Shown here: piece by piece, positions 18,616-29,637 of the stretch
Position numbering within the stretch: position 1 is the first letter of the stretch
How the letters are laid out: each line of letters begins with the position of its first letter
The notes under the pieces: generated by a model
What the model saw: only the letters and a program-made list of their open reading frames with translations
Databases searched by the model: none
What the model was told of the DNA's origin: nothing
Source: Alphaproteobacteria bacterium
GTDB lineage: Bacteria; Pseudomonadota; Alphaproteobacteria; Micavibrionales; UBA2020
NCBI GenBank assembly: GCA_025934695.1
Contig: JAICWS010000002.1
Span: 62,001-126,000, forward strand
Length of the DNA: 64,000 nt
Direction: 5' to 3'
Made by a program: the position numbers and the translations under genes

Positions 18616-19737
18616 ATGAAATTCACGATTGATCGCGCCGATCTGCTTCGTTCGCTCAGCCACGTCCACAGCGTCGTCGAGCGCCGGAACACCATTCCCA
18701 TCCTCGCCAACGTGCTGCTGCGCGCGGACAAGGATTCGCTGTCGATGACCACCACCGACATGGATCTCGAGATCGTCGACTCCGTCGCCGCCAAGGCCTC
18801 GGTGCCCGGCGCCACCACGGTTCCCGCGCATACGCTTTACGACATCGCGCGCAAATTGCCCGACGGCTCCAGCGTTGAAATCGGCGGCGGCAACGGCGAA
18901 ACCACGCTCACCGTGCGCGCCGGAAAATCAACCTTCCGCCTGGGCTGCCTGCCGACGGAAGATTTCCCCAAGATGGGCTCGACCGAAAAATTCGCCTACA
19001 CTTTCTCCATTCCGGCCGCAGATCTGCGCACGCTGATCGACCGCACGCGCTTTGCCATCTCGTCGGAAGAAACGCGCTATTACCTGAACGGCATCTACAT
19101 CCACGCGGCAGAAAGCGACGGCGTCGCGGTCCTGCGCGCGGTCGCCACGGATGGTCATCGTCTCGCAAGGTTCGAAATGCCGCTGCCCGAAGGCGCCAAA
19201 GATATTCCGGGCGTCATCGTTCCGCGCAAGGCGATCAATGAGATCCGCAAGCTTATCGACGAGGCGGGCGATTCCATCGAGATCGGCCTCTCCGACAACA
19301 AGCTGCGCTTCGCCTTCGACCATGTGACGCTCACGACGAAGCTCATCGACGGCACCTTCCCCGATTACGAGCGCGTGATCCCCAAGAACAACGACAAGGT
19401 TCTCGAGGTCAACCCGCTCATGTTCGCGGCGGCGGTCGACCGCGTGTCGACAATTTCCTCGGAAAAGTCGCGCGCCGTGAAGCTGACGCTGGGCGGCAAG
19501 ACGATGACGCTGTCGGCGAATTCGCCCGATTCAGGCTCCGCGTCGGAAGAGATTGAAATCCGCTTCAACGCGGGCCCCATGGAGATCGGCTTCAACTCCG
19601 CCTATCTCATGGACGTCACGCGCCAGATCGAGGGCGAAGGCTGCCGCATCTCGCTCTCCGACCCGGCTTCGCCCACCATCATCCAGGACGTCAGCGACAA
19701 TTCCTCGCTCTACGTGTTGATGCCGATGCGGGTTTAA
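18616..19737 (+). CDS. dnaN: DNA polymerase III beta subunit (sliding clamp)
   Basis: Homodimeric ring clamp that tethers Pol III and other factors to DNA. The 373-aa length is normal. It starts MKFTIDRADLLRSLSHVHSVVERRNTIPIL and contains TTTDMDLEI, FRLGCLPTEDFP, LNGIYIHA, AVATDGHRLARFEMPLPE, IVPRKAINEIRKL, LIDGTFPDYERVIPK and the C-terminal YVLMPMRV of the clamp's protein-binding pocket. The gene stands alone, with a promoter at 18554-18582 and a strong terminator at 19758-19788. In many alphaproteobacteria dnaN lies next to recF and gyrB; here those are 0.9 and 6.7 kb downstream. Confidence 0.97.
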   Translation: MKFTIDRADLLRSLSHVHSVVERRNTIPILANVLLRADKDSLSMTTTDMDLEIVDSVAAKASVPGATTVPAHTLYDIARKLPDGSSVEIGGGNGETTLTVRAGKSTFRLGCLPTEDFPKMGSTEKFAYTFSIPAADLRTLIDRTRFAISSEETRYYLNGIYIHAAESDGVAVLRAVATDGHRLARFEMPLPEGAKDIPGVIVPRKAINEIRKLIDEAGDSIEIGLSDNKLRFAFDHVTLTTKLIDGTFPDYERVIPKNNDKVLEVNPLMFAAAVDRVSTISSEKSRAVKLTLGGKTMTLSANSPDSGSASEEIEIRFNAGPMEIGFNSAYLMDVTRQIEGEGCRISLSDPASPTIIQDVSDNSSLYVLMPMRV

Positions 19738-19757
19738 GCGACACTCAACGCAAATAA

Positions 19758-19788
19758 AAAAAGGGCGGGTTTATGACCCGCCCTTTTT
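19758..19788. terminator. Bidirectional terminator after dnaN
   Basis: AAAAAGGGCGGGT, loop TTATG, ACCCGCCCTTTTT: a perfect 13-base stem with A and T runs, serving both dnaN and the convergent gene at 19812-20399. Confidence 0.92.
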
Positions 19789-19811
19789 ATTTCTGTGCCG
19801 TCCTTTTGGAA

Positions 19812-20399
19812 CTAGAAATGGAATTCCTGGCCGGATTTCTTGTCGAACTGCTGAGGCTTATCCTTCAGCTGCGGATAGAACTGCGCGTTCTCGATCGCGC
19901 CATCGGTATAGCTCCTGGACGCATCGATGATCAGCAGCGGGGGCAGCAGGCTGCCCTTGGATTCTTCCTGCGTCATCGCCATCAGCTTGATGGAGATGTC
20001 GAGGTCGCGGCAGACTTCATGCAGCTTGATCCAGCCGGGCATCTCGCGGATGTCTTCGGCGGTGAAATCGGTGAAGGCGGTCGAGATCTTGACCGGGATC
20101 TTCTTGATCGGGTTCAGCGCGGATTCGTCCTCGCCCATGCCCATCATGCCCTGCGGCGACACGGCGGTCAGCGCGGTGACGATCATCGGGTTGCGCTTCT
20201 TGTCCGGCACTTTCGCCGCGTGGTTGAAGAAGGGGGTGAGCTCCTGCTCGAGGATCTGCGGCAGCGCATCGGCCAGCTTCGCGAAATAGTTGCTGGCGAT
20301 TTCCGCCTGGATCGGCTTGCGGCGCTCGTCATCGAGCGCGGGCTGGATCAGGTCACGAAGTCTCTGACCCAAAGGTTTCTGAGGGGTTTCATCTGCCAT
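19812..20399 (-). CDS. 195-aa hypothetical protein, convergent with dnaN
   Basis: I do not recognise the family. The protein is soluble, begins MADETPQKPLGQRLRDLIQ, is helical in its first 70 residues, and has a mixed C-terminal half containing LPPLLIIDASRSYTDGAI and ending KKSGQEFHF. No TM or signal peptide. The ATG at 20399 has a weak ribosome site. A TATACT on the minus strand at 20451-20456 may be its -10 box. Composition and codon use match its neighbours, supporting a real gene. It separates dnaN from recF. Confidence 0.75.
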   Translation of the reverse strand: MADETPQKPLGQRLRDLIQPALDDERRKPIQAEIASNYFAKLADALPQILEQELTPFFNHAAKVPDKKRNPMIVTALTAVSPQGMMGMGEDESALNPIKKIPVKISTAFTDFTAEDIREMPGWIKLHEVCRDLDISIKLMAMTQEESKGSLLPPLLIIDASRSYTDGAIENAQFYPQLKDKPQQFDKKSGQEFHF

Positions 20400-20542
20400 C
20401 TGTGCGACTCATTTTTTCATAAGTGTTTTTTTAAGGCTTTCAGAATCGGGAGTATACACGTCTAGTTCTGGTAATGGAATAATATAATAGTGAGGAAAGC
20501 TATTTTTATGGCAATAAAATTACCGAGAAGGGGTTTTGTAAA

Positions 20543-20570
20543 TTGATTTTCCCCTTGAAAACACTATAAA
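20543..20570 (+). promoter_or_regulatory. Promoter of recF
   Basis: TTGATT (20543-20548), 16-base spacer, TATAAA (20565-20570), just before the GTG start at 20593. It sits within an A+T-rich intergenic stretch. Confidence 0.5.
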
Positions 20571-20592
20571 AGACTAAAAGGTCCAACCGCCC

Positions 20593-21762
20593 GTGCCGCT
20601 CCTTCTCCAGAAGCTCAATCTGACCCATTTCCGCTGCTATGACGCCCTGCGGCTCGACCTCGGCGGGGCGGGGGTCGTGGTGCTGACGGGCGCAAACGGG
20701 GCGGGTAAAACCAACATTCTGGAAGCCGTCAGCCTGCTTGTGCCGGGCAAGGGTTTGCGCGGGGCCGACCTCCTCGACATGAAAAACCGCAAGGCCGCGC
20801 CGGAAGATCTCTGGGCCGTCGCGGCCGAGGTCCAGACGGCAGCGGGCGAGAATATCCGCGTCGGCACCGGCCTCGACCGCGATTTCAAGCGCCGACTCGT
20901 ACGCATCCAGGGCCGCGACGCGAAAAGCCAGAACGAACTCGCCTCCCTCATCTCCTGCGTCTGGCTGACGCCCCAGATGGACCGGCTGTTTCTCGAAGGC
21001 GCCTCGGGCCGCCGCAAGTTTTTCGACCGGCTGGCCTTCGCGGCGGAGCCGGATCATGCCGCGCGCCTCAATCGCTATGATCGGAACCTGCGCGAGCGCC
21101 TGAAAGTCCTGCAAAGCGACCAGGGCGCCGATCCGCTCTGGCTCGACAATCTTGAAAACCAGCTGGCGGCTGATGCGGTATCCATCGCGGCCACGCGCCG
21201 CCAGTTGATCGACAACCTCGCGCGCTATACGGCCAAGCTTTACGCCGGCAAGACGCTGTTCCCGATCCCCGAACTCGCGATCGCCGGCTGGACCGAAAAT
21301 GAAATGGCCGCGCGCCCCGCGGTGCAGGTCGAGGAAGAGCTGAAAGTCCGTTTCCGCGACGCGCGGCGGGCTGATATGATAGCGGGAAAATCGCGCGAAG
21401 GCGTTCACCGCAGCGATTTCGAAACCGTCCATGCGGGGCGCAACATGCCGGCGGCGCAATGCTCGACCGGCGAGCAGAAGGGACTGCTCGTTTCCATTGT
21501 GCTTGCCCACGCGCTGATGATGCAGGGCGAACAGGGCCATATCCCGATCCTGCTGCTCGACGAGGTGGCGGCGCACCTCGACGACCCGCGTCGCGACGAG
21601 CTGTTCCGGTACCTCGCCACCCTGCAGGGGCAGATTTTCCTGACCGGCACCGAAGCCGGCGTTTTCAGCGCACTGAAGTCCGCCGCCCTGTTCTGCGCCG
21701 TTGACCAGGGCCGCGTGACGACCGAACTGCGGGAAGTGCCGCGCAAGGGCGCGCTGACGTGA
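20593..21762 (+). CDS. recF: DNA repair ATPase RecF
   Basis: SMC-like ATPase that helps load RecA at gaps. The 389-aa product has the Walker A GANGAGKTNILEAVS (about 34-48), SRGLR-like GKGLRGADL, the F-L-E-G-x-x-x-R-R-x-F motif (FLEGASGRRKFFDRL), the ABC signature CSTGEQKGLLVS and Walker B PILLLDEVAAHLD. The start is GTG at 20593 with AAAAGG upstream. The last codons overlap the next gene as GTGA. Confidence 0.95.
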   Translation: MPLLLQKLNLTHFRCYDALRLDLGGAGVVVLTGANGAGKTNILEAVSLLVPGKGLRGADLLDMKNRKAAPEDLWAVAAEVQTAAGENIRVGTGLDRDFKRRLVRIQGRDAKSQNELASLISCVWLTPQMDRLFLEGASGRRKFFDRLAFAAEPDHAARLNRYDRNLRERLKVLQSDQGADPLWLDNLENQLAADAVSIAATRRQLIDNLARYTAKLYAGKTLFPIPELAIAGWTENEMAARPAVQVEEELKVRFRDARRADMIAGKSREGVHRSDFETVHAGRNMPAAQCSTGEQKGLLVSIVLAHALMMQGEQGHIPILLLDEVAAHLDDPRRDELFRYLATLQGQIFLTGTEAGVFSALKSAALFCAVDQGRVTTELREVPRKGALT

Positions 21763-22664
21763 ACGGATTCCAGGAGTTCATGGCGGGCTGGGGCTGGGTC
21801 CTGTTCGCGGTCATCGCCGCGGTCTTCGCGGGCGGTTTCTATCTCATTAACCAGTATTTGAGGCAGCCCGGCCACCTGCTCGTGTTCTGGATGCGCGTGC
21901 TGGCGGTGCTGTTCATGACGCCCTTCGTGGCGCGCATGCGCCTGCCCGATGATCCGAAATTCTACCTCGCGGTCCTGGCGACCGTTTTTGTCGGCACCTT
22001 TTCCGACATCCGCTCCTTCAACGCTTCTGCGCAATACGGCGGCGGCGTCGTGGCGCGTGTGCAGCCGCTCACCGTCTGGGGCACCTTTTTGCTCTGGCTC
22101 GCCGTCGACCCGTCGCTGATCGGCCAGTATGCCGACCATCCCTTCAACGCCGCCTTCATCCTGCTCGCGCTGGGGGGTTGCGTCTATTTTTCGATGCGCC
22201 TGAACAAGTGCCAGATCACGCGCAGCGCTTTTTTTTACATGGCGCCCGCGCTTGCCGGCTATACGGTCACCAACGCCCTCAACAAATATGCCATGATGCA
22301 CGGGCCGCTCGAAGGCGCGGTCTACGGCTATATGTACGCGCAGTCCGTCATTGCCGTCGTGGCCATCGGTATTTACGCGCTGTTGCATGAAAGCCGCCGC
22401 AAGTCCGCGCAAACCTGGGCCACACCCAATATGTTCGCGGCGGCGCTGCTGGCCACGCTGACCTGGATCTGCCATATGATCTACAAGAACTATTCGATGG
22501 CTTTTACGCCGAACCCCGGCTACCAGGGCGCGATCATATTGATTTCTCCGGTGTTCATCGCCGTCTTCTACCACTTTGTGGGCCATCGCGAGGAAGCCGA
22601 TGTCAAATCCGGAATGGGTATCGTCGCCTGCGCGATCCTGCTGGCGCTGGCGACCGTGCATTAG
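21759..22664 (+). CDS. DMT/EamA-like membrane transporter
   Basis: A 301-aa polytopic protein with about ten hydrophobic segments, in the size and layout of the drug/metabolite transporter superfamily (two five-TM halves). The first half contains VFWMRVLAVLFMTPFVA, the second YKNYSMAFTPNPGYQGAII and SPVFIAVFYHFVG near the C terminus. It has few charged loops. The GTG start at 21759 overlaps the recF stop as GTGA, so it is translated from the recF message. The substrate is unknown; family assignment is by topology, not by a diagnostic motif. Confidence 0.72.
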   Translation: MNGFQEFMAGWGWVLFAVIAAVFAGGFYLINQYLRQPGHLLVFWMRVLAVLFMTPFVARMRLPDDPKFYLAVLATVFVGTFSDIRSFNASAQYGGGVVARVQPLTVWGTFLLWLAVDPSLIGQYADHPFNAAFILLALGGCVYFSMRLNKCQITRSAFFYMAPALAGYTVTNALNKYAMMHGPLEGAVYGYMYAQSVIAVVAIGIYALLHESRRKSAQTWATPNMFAAALLATLTWICHMIYKNYSMAFTPNPGYQGAIILISPVFIAVFYHFVGHREEADVKSGMGIVACAILLALATVH

Positions 22665-22692
22665 CTATTATTATCTGCAGGAGTGTCCCCTC

Positions 22693-22878
22693 ATGAAGGC
22701 TGACCGGTTTTTGAGTGCGCTGATGATCGGCGCAGGCATCATCGCTTTCGCGGTCCTGATCGCGGCCTCGATCCTCCCGCCCTGCTACATGGCGAATGAA
22801 TTCATGCCGGGCGCCAAATGCGACGCGGCGAAAAGCGCCATGCCTGAACAGCAGGCGGCGACCGCGCCGCGCAAATAA
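22693..22878 (+). CDS. 61-aa single-TM small protein
   Basis: A small membrane or exported protein starting MKADRFLSALMIGAGIIAFA, with one hydrophobic stretch (about 8-30) ending ASILPPC, followed by a short Ala/Gln-rich tail with one more Cys. GGAG precedes the ATG at 22693 by 8 bases. It follows the transporter gene by 28 bases and is followed at once by a terminator, so it is probably the last gene of the recF transcript. Function unknown. Confidence 0.65.
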   Translation: MKADRFLSALMIGAGIIAFAVLIAASILPPCYMANEFMPGAKCDAAKSAMPEQQAATAPRK

Positions 22879-22880
22879 AA

Positions 22881-22912
22881 ACGGCCCTCCTGGACCGGAG
22901 GGCCGTCTTCTT
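22881..22912 (+). terminator. Terminator after the recF transcript
   Basis: ACGGCCCTCC, loop TGGACC, GGAGGGCCGT, then CTTCTTT: a perfect 10-base stem ahead of a pyrimidine run, 3 bases after the 61-aa gene. Confidence 0.88.
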
Positions 22913-22926
22913 TCAATGGCGTTATT

Positions 22927-23232
22927 TTATCCGATATTGAACCGGCTGCTGACACGGTACTTGCCGTCGGCGCCTTCTTCGATATGAGCGTTCACGCGGT
23001 TCGTGCGATAGTCCATCGTGCCGGCCACGCCGTCCCACCAGACGCGCAGGGACAAGCCATGCAGCCCGGCTTCTTTTTCCATCTCGGTCAGGACCGGGTC
23101 GGGGTTCAGCGCGGGCTCGATTTCGCGGAACGTGTATCCGGCGACCTTCCTGATCTCGGCTTTCATCGGCACTTCGCGGCCGGCGAACTTGTTGAAAATC
23201 GCGCCGAGCTCGGACTCATCGATGGGTTTCAT
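22927..23232 (-). CDS. 101-aa hypothetical, tandem paralogue b
   Basis: Unknown family. The soluble 101-aa protein begins MKPIDESELGAIFNKFAGRE and ends YRVSSRFNIG. Its second half, GLSLRVWWDGVAGTMDYR then RVNAHIEEGADGKYRV, is nearly the same as that of the next gene upstream, with which it shares FNKFAGREVPMK as well. The ATG at 23232 is preceded by AGGAAA; longer frames run into the neighbour and are rejected. It lies 29 bases after that paralogue in the same direction. Trp and Arg in the conserved block hint at a small alpha/beta fold that binds a ligand, but this is only a guess. Confidence 0.75.
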   Translation of the reverse strand: MKPIDESELGAIFNKFAGREVPMKAEIRKVAGYTFREIEPALNPDPVLTEMEKEAGLHGLSLRVWWDGVAGTMDYRTNRVNAHIEEGADGKYRVSSRFNIG

Positions 23233-23261
23233 GGGGCAGGTTTCCTTTCTGTTGAACTTTT

Positions 23262-23561
23262 TCAGCCGAGGTCGAAGCGGTTGGTCACGCGCCACTTGCC
23301 ATCGGCGGCTTTCTCGATGTGCGCATTCACGCGGTCCATGCGGAAGTCGGCGGTGCCGGCGGTGCCCGGCCACCAGACGCGCAAGGAAAGCCCGTGCGAT
23401 TTCGCCTCGTCGCGCATTTCCTCTACGGTCGGGTCCTTGTCGTTGGCCAGGCGCACCTGCGTATAGGTCTTGCCGCGGATGGTGAAGGGCTCTTCCTTCA
23501 TCGGCACTTCGCGCCCGGCGAATTTGTTGAAAAGATCACTGACGTCGCGTTTGGGGCTCAT
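23262..23561 (-). CDS. 99-aa hypothetical, tandem paralogue a
   Basis: Sister of the gene just downstream: the two align over almost the full length, with FNKFAGREVPMK near residue 10 and GLSLRVWWPGTAGTADFR then RVNAHIEKAADGKWRV at the C terminus. Product ends RVTNRFDLG. ATG at 23561 with AAGGAA upstream. No TM, signal peptide or known motif. A recent tandem duplication that has diverged about halfway; both copies kept the same length and block, so both are probably under selection. Confidence 0.75.
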   Translation of the reverse strand: MSPKRDVSDLFNKFAGREVPMKEEPFTIRGKTYTQVRLANDKDPTVEEMRDEAKSHGLSLRVWWPGTAGTADFRMDRVNAHIEKAADGKWRVTNRFDLG

Positions 23562-23575
23562 GTTCTTTCCTTGCG

Positions 23576-23860
23576 TTAGGGGCGTGGGCCACCGTGGCGG
23601 TTCCTGAACCACTCGGTGCGGCCTCTAAGATTGTCGGAGCTTTCCGGCACCGGCGGCGTGCGTGACAGGTCCTTGATCTCCCCGGTCGCCTGGCTCACCG
23701 ATTTGATGTCGCCCTTGTCATTGACGAGAAACGTCTCGGCGCCGCAGAAGCGCTGCAGATGTTCGGGCAATTCTTCCTGCTTGGGATGGTGGAAGCCCTG
23801 CTGCTGCAGCTGCTGGAGATTTTTCTGATAGTCGGGAGACCAATGGTCAGGGTGTATCAT
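23576..23860 (-). CDS. 94-aa hypothetical, first of a three-gene leftward unit
   Basis: A hydrophilic 94-aa protein beginning MIHPDHWSPDYQKNLQQLQQ, Gln/His-rich in its first third and ending FRNRHGGPRP. The middle, CGAETFLVNDKGDIKSVSQA, looks like a small beta structure. ATG at 23860 with AAGGAA upstream. It is 14 bases ahead of the paralogue pair and probably heads their transcript. No family recognised. Confidence 0.68.
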   Translation of the reverse strand: MIHPDHWSPDYQKNLQQLQQQGFHHPKQEELPEHLQRFCGAETFLVNDKGDIKSVSQATGEIKDLSRTPPVPESSDNLRGRTEWFRNRHGGPRP

Positions 23861-24014
23861 GGCGCTGTTCCTTCGGAATAGATTAAGACGGAGCGGACGC
23901 TACGATGATTCCGGAACAGGGAACAGCGTTAATCTTTAAGACAAATGATTTCGCAAAATCATTTCAGGCTTACGCAAAATGAAAAATATTTCGTAAAACT
24001 CAAGGATTGCATAA

Positions 24015-24440
24015 TCAATGGACGGTCGCATGCGCGGGCCGATGGCGCGAGGTCAGCGCCCGGAAGGCCAGGTTCGCCGCGACCTCCTCGATCGGGCAGC
24101 GCACGTCGAGGCGCAACAGGCCGGCGGGCTTCAGGGCGGATGCGCAAGGCGCCAGCACCGGCTTGTAAAGGCCGACGAGGCGCGAAACCTCGCGGCAAAC
24201 CGGGTCGCCGCGGCTGTCGGCGCGCAACGCCTTGGCGACCTGCGTCGCCTCGAGACGGCGGAATTGCGACAGTGCGCGCGCCAGCGGCACGGGGGCGGGC
24301 ATTGCTCCGCTCTTGCGGTCGGCGACGGTCAGTCCGGTCATCAGGCAGTCGCGCAAAAACTGCCCGACAGGCCGGCCGCCGCGCAGGCGCGTAATCTGGT
24401 CGAGGACCTTGGGTCCGGAGAACTGGAATGTGACTTTCAT
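24015..24440 (-). CDS. 141-aa hypothetical protein
   Basis: Begins MKVTFQFSGPKVLDQITRLR and continues GQFLRDCLMTGLTVADRKSG, RALSQFRRLEATQVAKALRA; basic and helical, no TM. An upstream extension of the frame adds an Arg/His-rich stretch without a ribosome site, so I took the ATG at 24440 (GGGG upstream). Reading frames on the other strand of this G+C-rich stretch give low-complexity Arg/Ala protein and are less likely. Function unknown; it is divergent from the DUF2142-like gene. Confidence 0.6.
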   Translation of the reverse strand: MKVTFQFSGPKVLDQITRLRGGRPVGQFLRDCLMTGLTVADRKSGAMPAPVPLARALSQFRRLEATQVAKALRADSRGDPVCREVSRLVGLYKPVLAPCASALKPAGLLRLDVRCPIEEVAANLAFRALTSRHRPAHATVH

Positions 24441-24593
24441 GGAAAAACCCCAAAAATATAGCCGTGCCCGGCGATGGTGAAAACGCAAGCCCCGCAAGGA
24501 TGGTTCCGCTACTTATGACATTTCTATTCCACCGTCTGCGCGGCGCGCACAAGCTGTGCTAAAGTTCACAAAGAACCGGCGAATTCCTTAAGC

Positions 24594-26300
24594 ATGTTTG
24601 CGAAAATCCGCGCCTCACACATCCTCTTGCTCCTGCTCGCGGCCCAGCTGCTGGCGGGTTTTGGCAAAATTTTCCTCACGCCCGCCTTCGACGGGCCCGA
24701 CGAACCCGCGCATTATTCGCGCATCGAAGTGGCCGCCTTCGCGCCGCCTGAGGCGCGCGGCTGGTTTCTGTCGCGCGATACCGTCGAGTATATGAAGCAA
24801 GCCCCGATGCCGCCCGAATGGGTCGCGACGCAGGCTTTCAATGCCGCCTATAACCAGGCGCTCGAAAAGCATGCGGCGCTGCACCTCGATCTGAAAACGG
24901 CGACGGCACAAGGCCTTGATTATGCCGCCTTCTTCGCCGATAAAAAATTGGCGGGTGATTACGCGGCGCGGTTCCGCGACGCTTCCGCGCCTGTGCGCTA
25001 TGAAGCTTCGGATGCCGAGAACTGGGAATACCAGCATCCGCCTCTTTATTACGTCGCGATGGGGCAGCTGCTGCGCCTCTTCGCGGGAATGCCGCTGGTA
25101 TCGCGCCAGCTGCTGCTGCGCGGCGCCAGCTTCCTGATGGGCTTTGCCGGCTTCGCTTTCGGACTTCTTGCGACGCGCAAATATCTGGCGCGGCGCGGCG
25201 TCGCCAATGCCGACGTGATCATTGCGGCGGGTGCGCTCTATCCGTTCCTGATGCCGGCCTATTTCATCGACCTCGCGCGGCTCGGCAACGACGGCATGTG
25301 CCTGCTGCTGTTCGGCGCCATCTGGGCGCTCGCACTGCGATTCCTGCGCGACCGCCGTAACCCGTGGCTGGCGGGCTTTATCGGCTTCCTGATGGGGCTT
25401 GCCGCGCTGACCAAAGCTTTCATGATTGCAACGGACGCGGGGCTGCTCCTGTTCGTCGCTGTGCATAAAGATGCTGTGCGCGACATCCTTCACCGCCGCC
25501 TGCTCCCCGTTGCGGTCATGGCAGGTGTCGCGGCGCTGATCGGCGCGCAGCCTTATCTGTTGCCCGGCAGCCGCGGTTCCCTGGAGATCGCGGCCTGGCT
25601 GCAGGGGCGCGGGCTCTTTACGGGCGACTTCCCCTGGACGCAAGTTCTGTTGAATCTCAAGTACACGCTCGTCTCGGCCGTCTGGCCGGCCGGGGACGTG
25701 ACGATTTCCTGGCTGCAGGCGCTGGCGGGCGCAGGCGTGCTCATCGCATGCGGCATTGCGTTCTTCCTGTGGCTGCGGACCTTGCCGCGCGATCCGCGCG
25801 ACGAGGCCTGGCTGCCGCTCTATGCGCTGGCCCCCTTGTGCGGGGGACTTCTCATTCATAGCGTGCTGGCCGCGGCAGCCTATCGCGCCGCCGGCGTCAC
25901 GCCCGGCTATTATATTCATGCGCTGGCGCCCGCGCTGGCGCTGATGGCAGGTACGGGTTTCGCGCGGCTTCCCGCCGGCGTGCGCGCGGCGATGCTGATT
26001 TTCACCACGTCGACGGCCGCCATTTTCGGCGTCTTGCGGCTTCTGCTGTTCGCCGGCTGCGCAACGACGCCCGATTTCGTGCATCTCGTCCTCGGGGACC
26101 TTTGCACGGGAGAGCTGCTTTACACCCGCCTGGCGCTGTTGGCCTGGCCCACCGCGGGCGCCATCTGCCTGCTGCTCGCCCTTTTTGCGCTCGCGGGAGG
26201 ATTGTTTTTGGCAAAAAAAACCGACGCAGAAGCCTCTTTTGGGAGCTCCAAACGACCCGCTAAAAAATCTCGTTCGACGCGGCGTTATGGCAATGGATAA
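24594..26300 (+). CDS. DUF2142-like GT-C membrane protein
   Basis: A 568-aa polytopic protein. The first TM (about 9-25) is followed by FDGPDEPAHYSRIEVAAF, which matches the P-D-E-P-x-H-x-x-R motif at the start of DUF2142 membrane proteins, a GT-C-like group. A soluble periplasmic insert follows (about 50-140) with WEYQHPPLYYVAMGQLLR, reminiscent of the P-P-L-Y motif of PMT/ArnT-type GT-C enzymes, then about ten TMs and a basic tail (KRPAKKSRSTRRYGNG). It likely transfers a lipid-linked sugar to an envelope polymer; donor and acceptor unknown. It stands alone, far from the glycosylation operon. Confidence 0.75.
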   Translation: MFAKIRASHILLLLLAAQLLAGFGKIFLTPAFDGPDEPAHYSRIEVAAFAPPEARGWFLSRDTVEYMKQAPMPPEWVATQAFNAAYNQALEKHAALHLDLKTATAQGLDYAAFFADKKLAGDYAARFRDASAPVRYEASDAENWEYQHPPLYYVAMGQLLRLFAGMPLVSRQLLLRGASFLMGFAGFAFGLLATRKYLARRGVANADVIIAAGALYPFLMPAYFIDLARLGNDGMCLLLFGAIWALALRFLRDRRNPWLAGFIGFLMGLAALTKAFMIATDAGLLLFVAVHKDAVRDILHRRLLPVAVMAGVAALIGAQPYLLPGSRGSLEIAAWLQGRGLFTGDFPWTQVLLNLKYTLVSAVWPAGDVTISWLQALAGAGVLIACGIAFFLWLRTLPRDPRDEAWLPLYALAPLCGGLLIHSVLAAAAYRAAGVTPGYYIHALAPALALMAGTGFARLPAGVRAAMLIFTTSTAAIFGVLRLLLFAGCATTPDFVHLVLGDLCTGELLYTRLALLAWPTAGAICLLLALFALAGGLFLAKKTDAEASFGSSKRPAKKSRSTRRYGNG

Positions 26301-26340
26301 GCCACTGATTCCGGGGCGCTTTTCGGGCTCATTTTTCGCT

Positions 26341-26365
26341 GGCTAAAATATTGATATTTTTAGCC
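26341..26365. promoter_or_regulatory. A+T-rich palindrome upstream of gyrB
   Basis: GGCTAAAATAT and ATATTTTTAGCC flank a short centre, giving a near-perfect 25-base dyad about 95 bases before the gyrB ATG. It could be an operator or a weak terminator for the preceding gene (T-rich sequence follows). A TATATT at 26407-26412 is the probable gyrB -10 box; the -35 is weak, as is often seen for supercoiling-sensitive gyrase promoters. Confidence 0.5.
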
Positions 26366-26435
26366 TATTTTGCGGTTTTTTCCTGCTTGTTTTCGCTGTT
26401 TTCTGGTATATTTTATGGTCAGAAAATCAAGGTGA

Positions 26436-28892
<2,457 letters not shown>

Positions 28893-28893
28893 T

Positions 28894-29637
28894 TTATTGG
28901 GCCGGTGAATCTGGTTTACGCAGGCACAGGGATTTGCGCACTGCGACCGGCGTGGCCACGCCACGCGTGCAGGACGTCAGCTCCGCGGTCAGGTTGCGGA
29001 CATATTCCTCGGATGTTTCGCGAATAAGGACGAATTTCTTCAGGGTCGTGTCCGCATCACCCGCAAGGCTTTCCAGCCGCTTGTTCTGTTCCGCGCCGGC
29101 TTCGAGCATCAGCGTGATGCGCCGGGCGTCATCTTCGATATCCTTGGTGGCTCCCGCCGCGTCGCGCAAAGGCGGCGTCAGCTCGTCCCGATCCGCCAGC
29201 ACGCGCCGCGTGGCGGCGACGAAGGCTTCCTGGACCGGCCGGGCGGCTTCGAAAGCAGCCTGAAACGGCGGTTTCTGCCGGGCCGCCACCCGCAGGCGCT
29301 CTGCGGCATCTTCCAGCTGCGCGGCATATTCCCGCAAGGCGCGCTGGACATTCTCGTTCGCTTCAACCTTCGCCATCTCCGGGCCGTACTCGTGTACCGC
29401 GTCCACCCCTTTAATGATGATGGTCATCGTCTGTTCCACCAATGCGCGCGCCTGGGATGGCTCGCCGATCGTCGCAATCATCTCCTTCGACAGGGCAAGG
29501 CGCAGCTGCTGCATGTCCTGCACGCAATCAAAAAAGGGCTGAAGGTCCTGCGGGTCCTTGTCGAATGCCTCCATGGCTCGCGCCAGTTTTTCGACAAGGC
29601 GGCCGGCGGGGGTGTGCGGCGGGGGCGCGGTATTCAT
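28894..29637 (-). CDS. Helical protein with basic C-terminal tail (paralogue b)
   Basis: A 247-aa, almost wholly helical soluble protein, with heptad-like runs through about residues 15-215. It shows no enzyme motif. Its C terminus, ELTSCTRGVATPVAVRKSL then CLRKPDSPAQ, parallels the end of the gene encoded just upstream (SCSTGTRGAVSVGRPLRLRR). Start ATG 29637 overlaps the upstream stop as ATGA. The tail CLRKP close to the stop matches the L-x-L-R-x-P ending seen in ankyrin proteins at 33-51 kb. Function unknown; a structural or chemoreceptor-signalling-like helical bundle is possible. Confidence 0.75.
   Translation of the reverse strand: MNTAPPPHTPAGRLVEKLARAMEAFDKDPQDLQPFFDCVQDMQQLRLALSKEMIATIGEPSQARALVEQTMTIIIKGVDAVHEYGPEMAKVEANENVQRALREYAAQLEDAAERLRVAARQKPPFQAAFEAARPVQEAFVAATRRVLADRDELTPPLRDAAGATKDIEDDARRITLMLEAGAEQNKRLESLAGDADTTLKKFVLIRETSEEYVRNLTAELTSCTRGVATPVAVRKSLCLRKPDSPAQ

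Noticed and set aside
24018-24461. Plus-strand alternatives to the 24015-24440 gene
   Set aside because: Product is Arg/Gly/Ala low-complexity; the minus-strand frame has a normal amino-acid mix and a start site.
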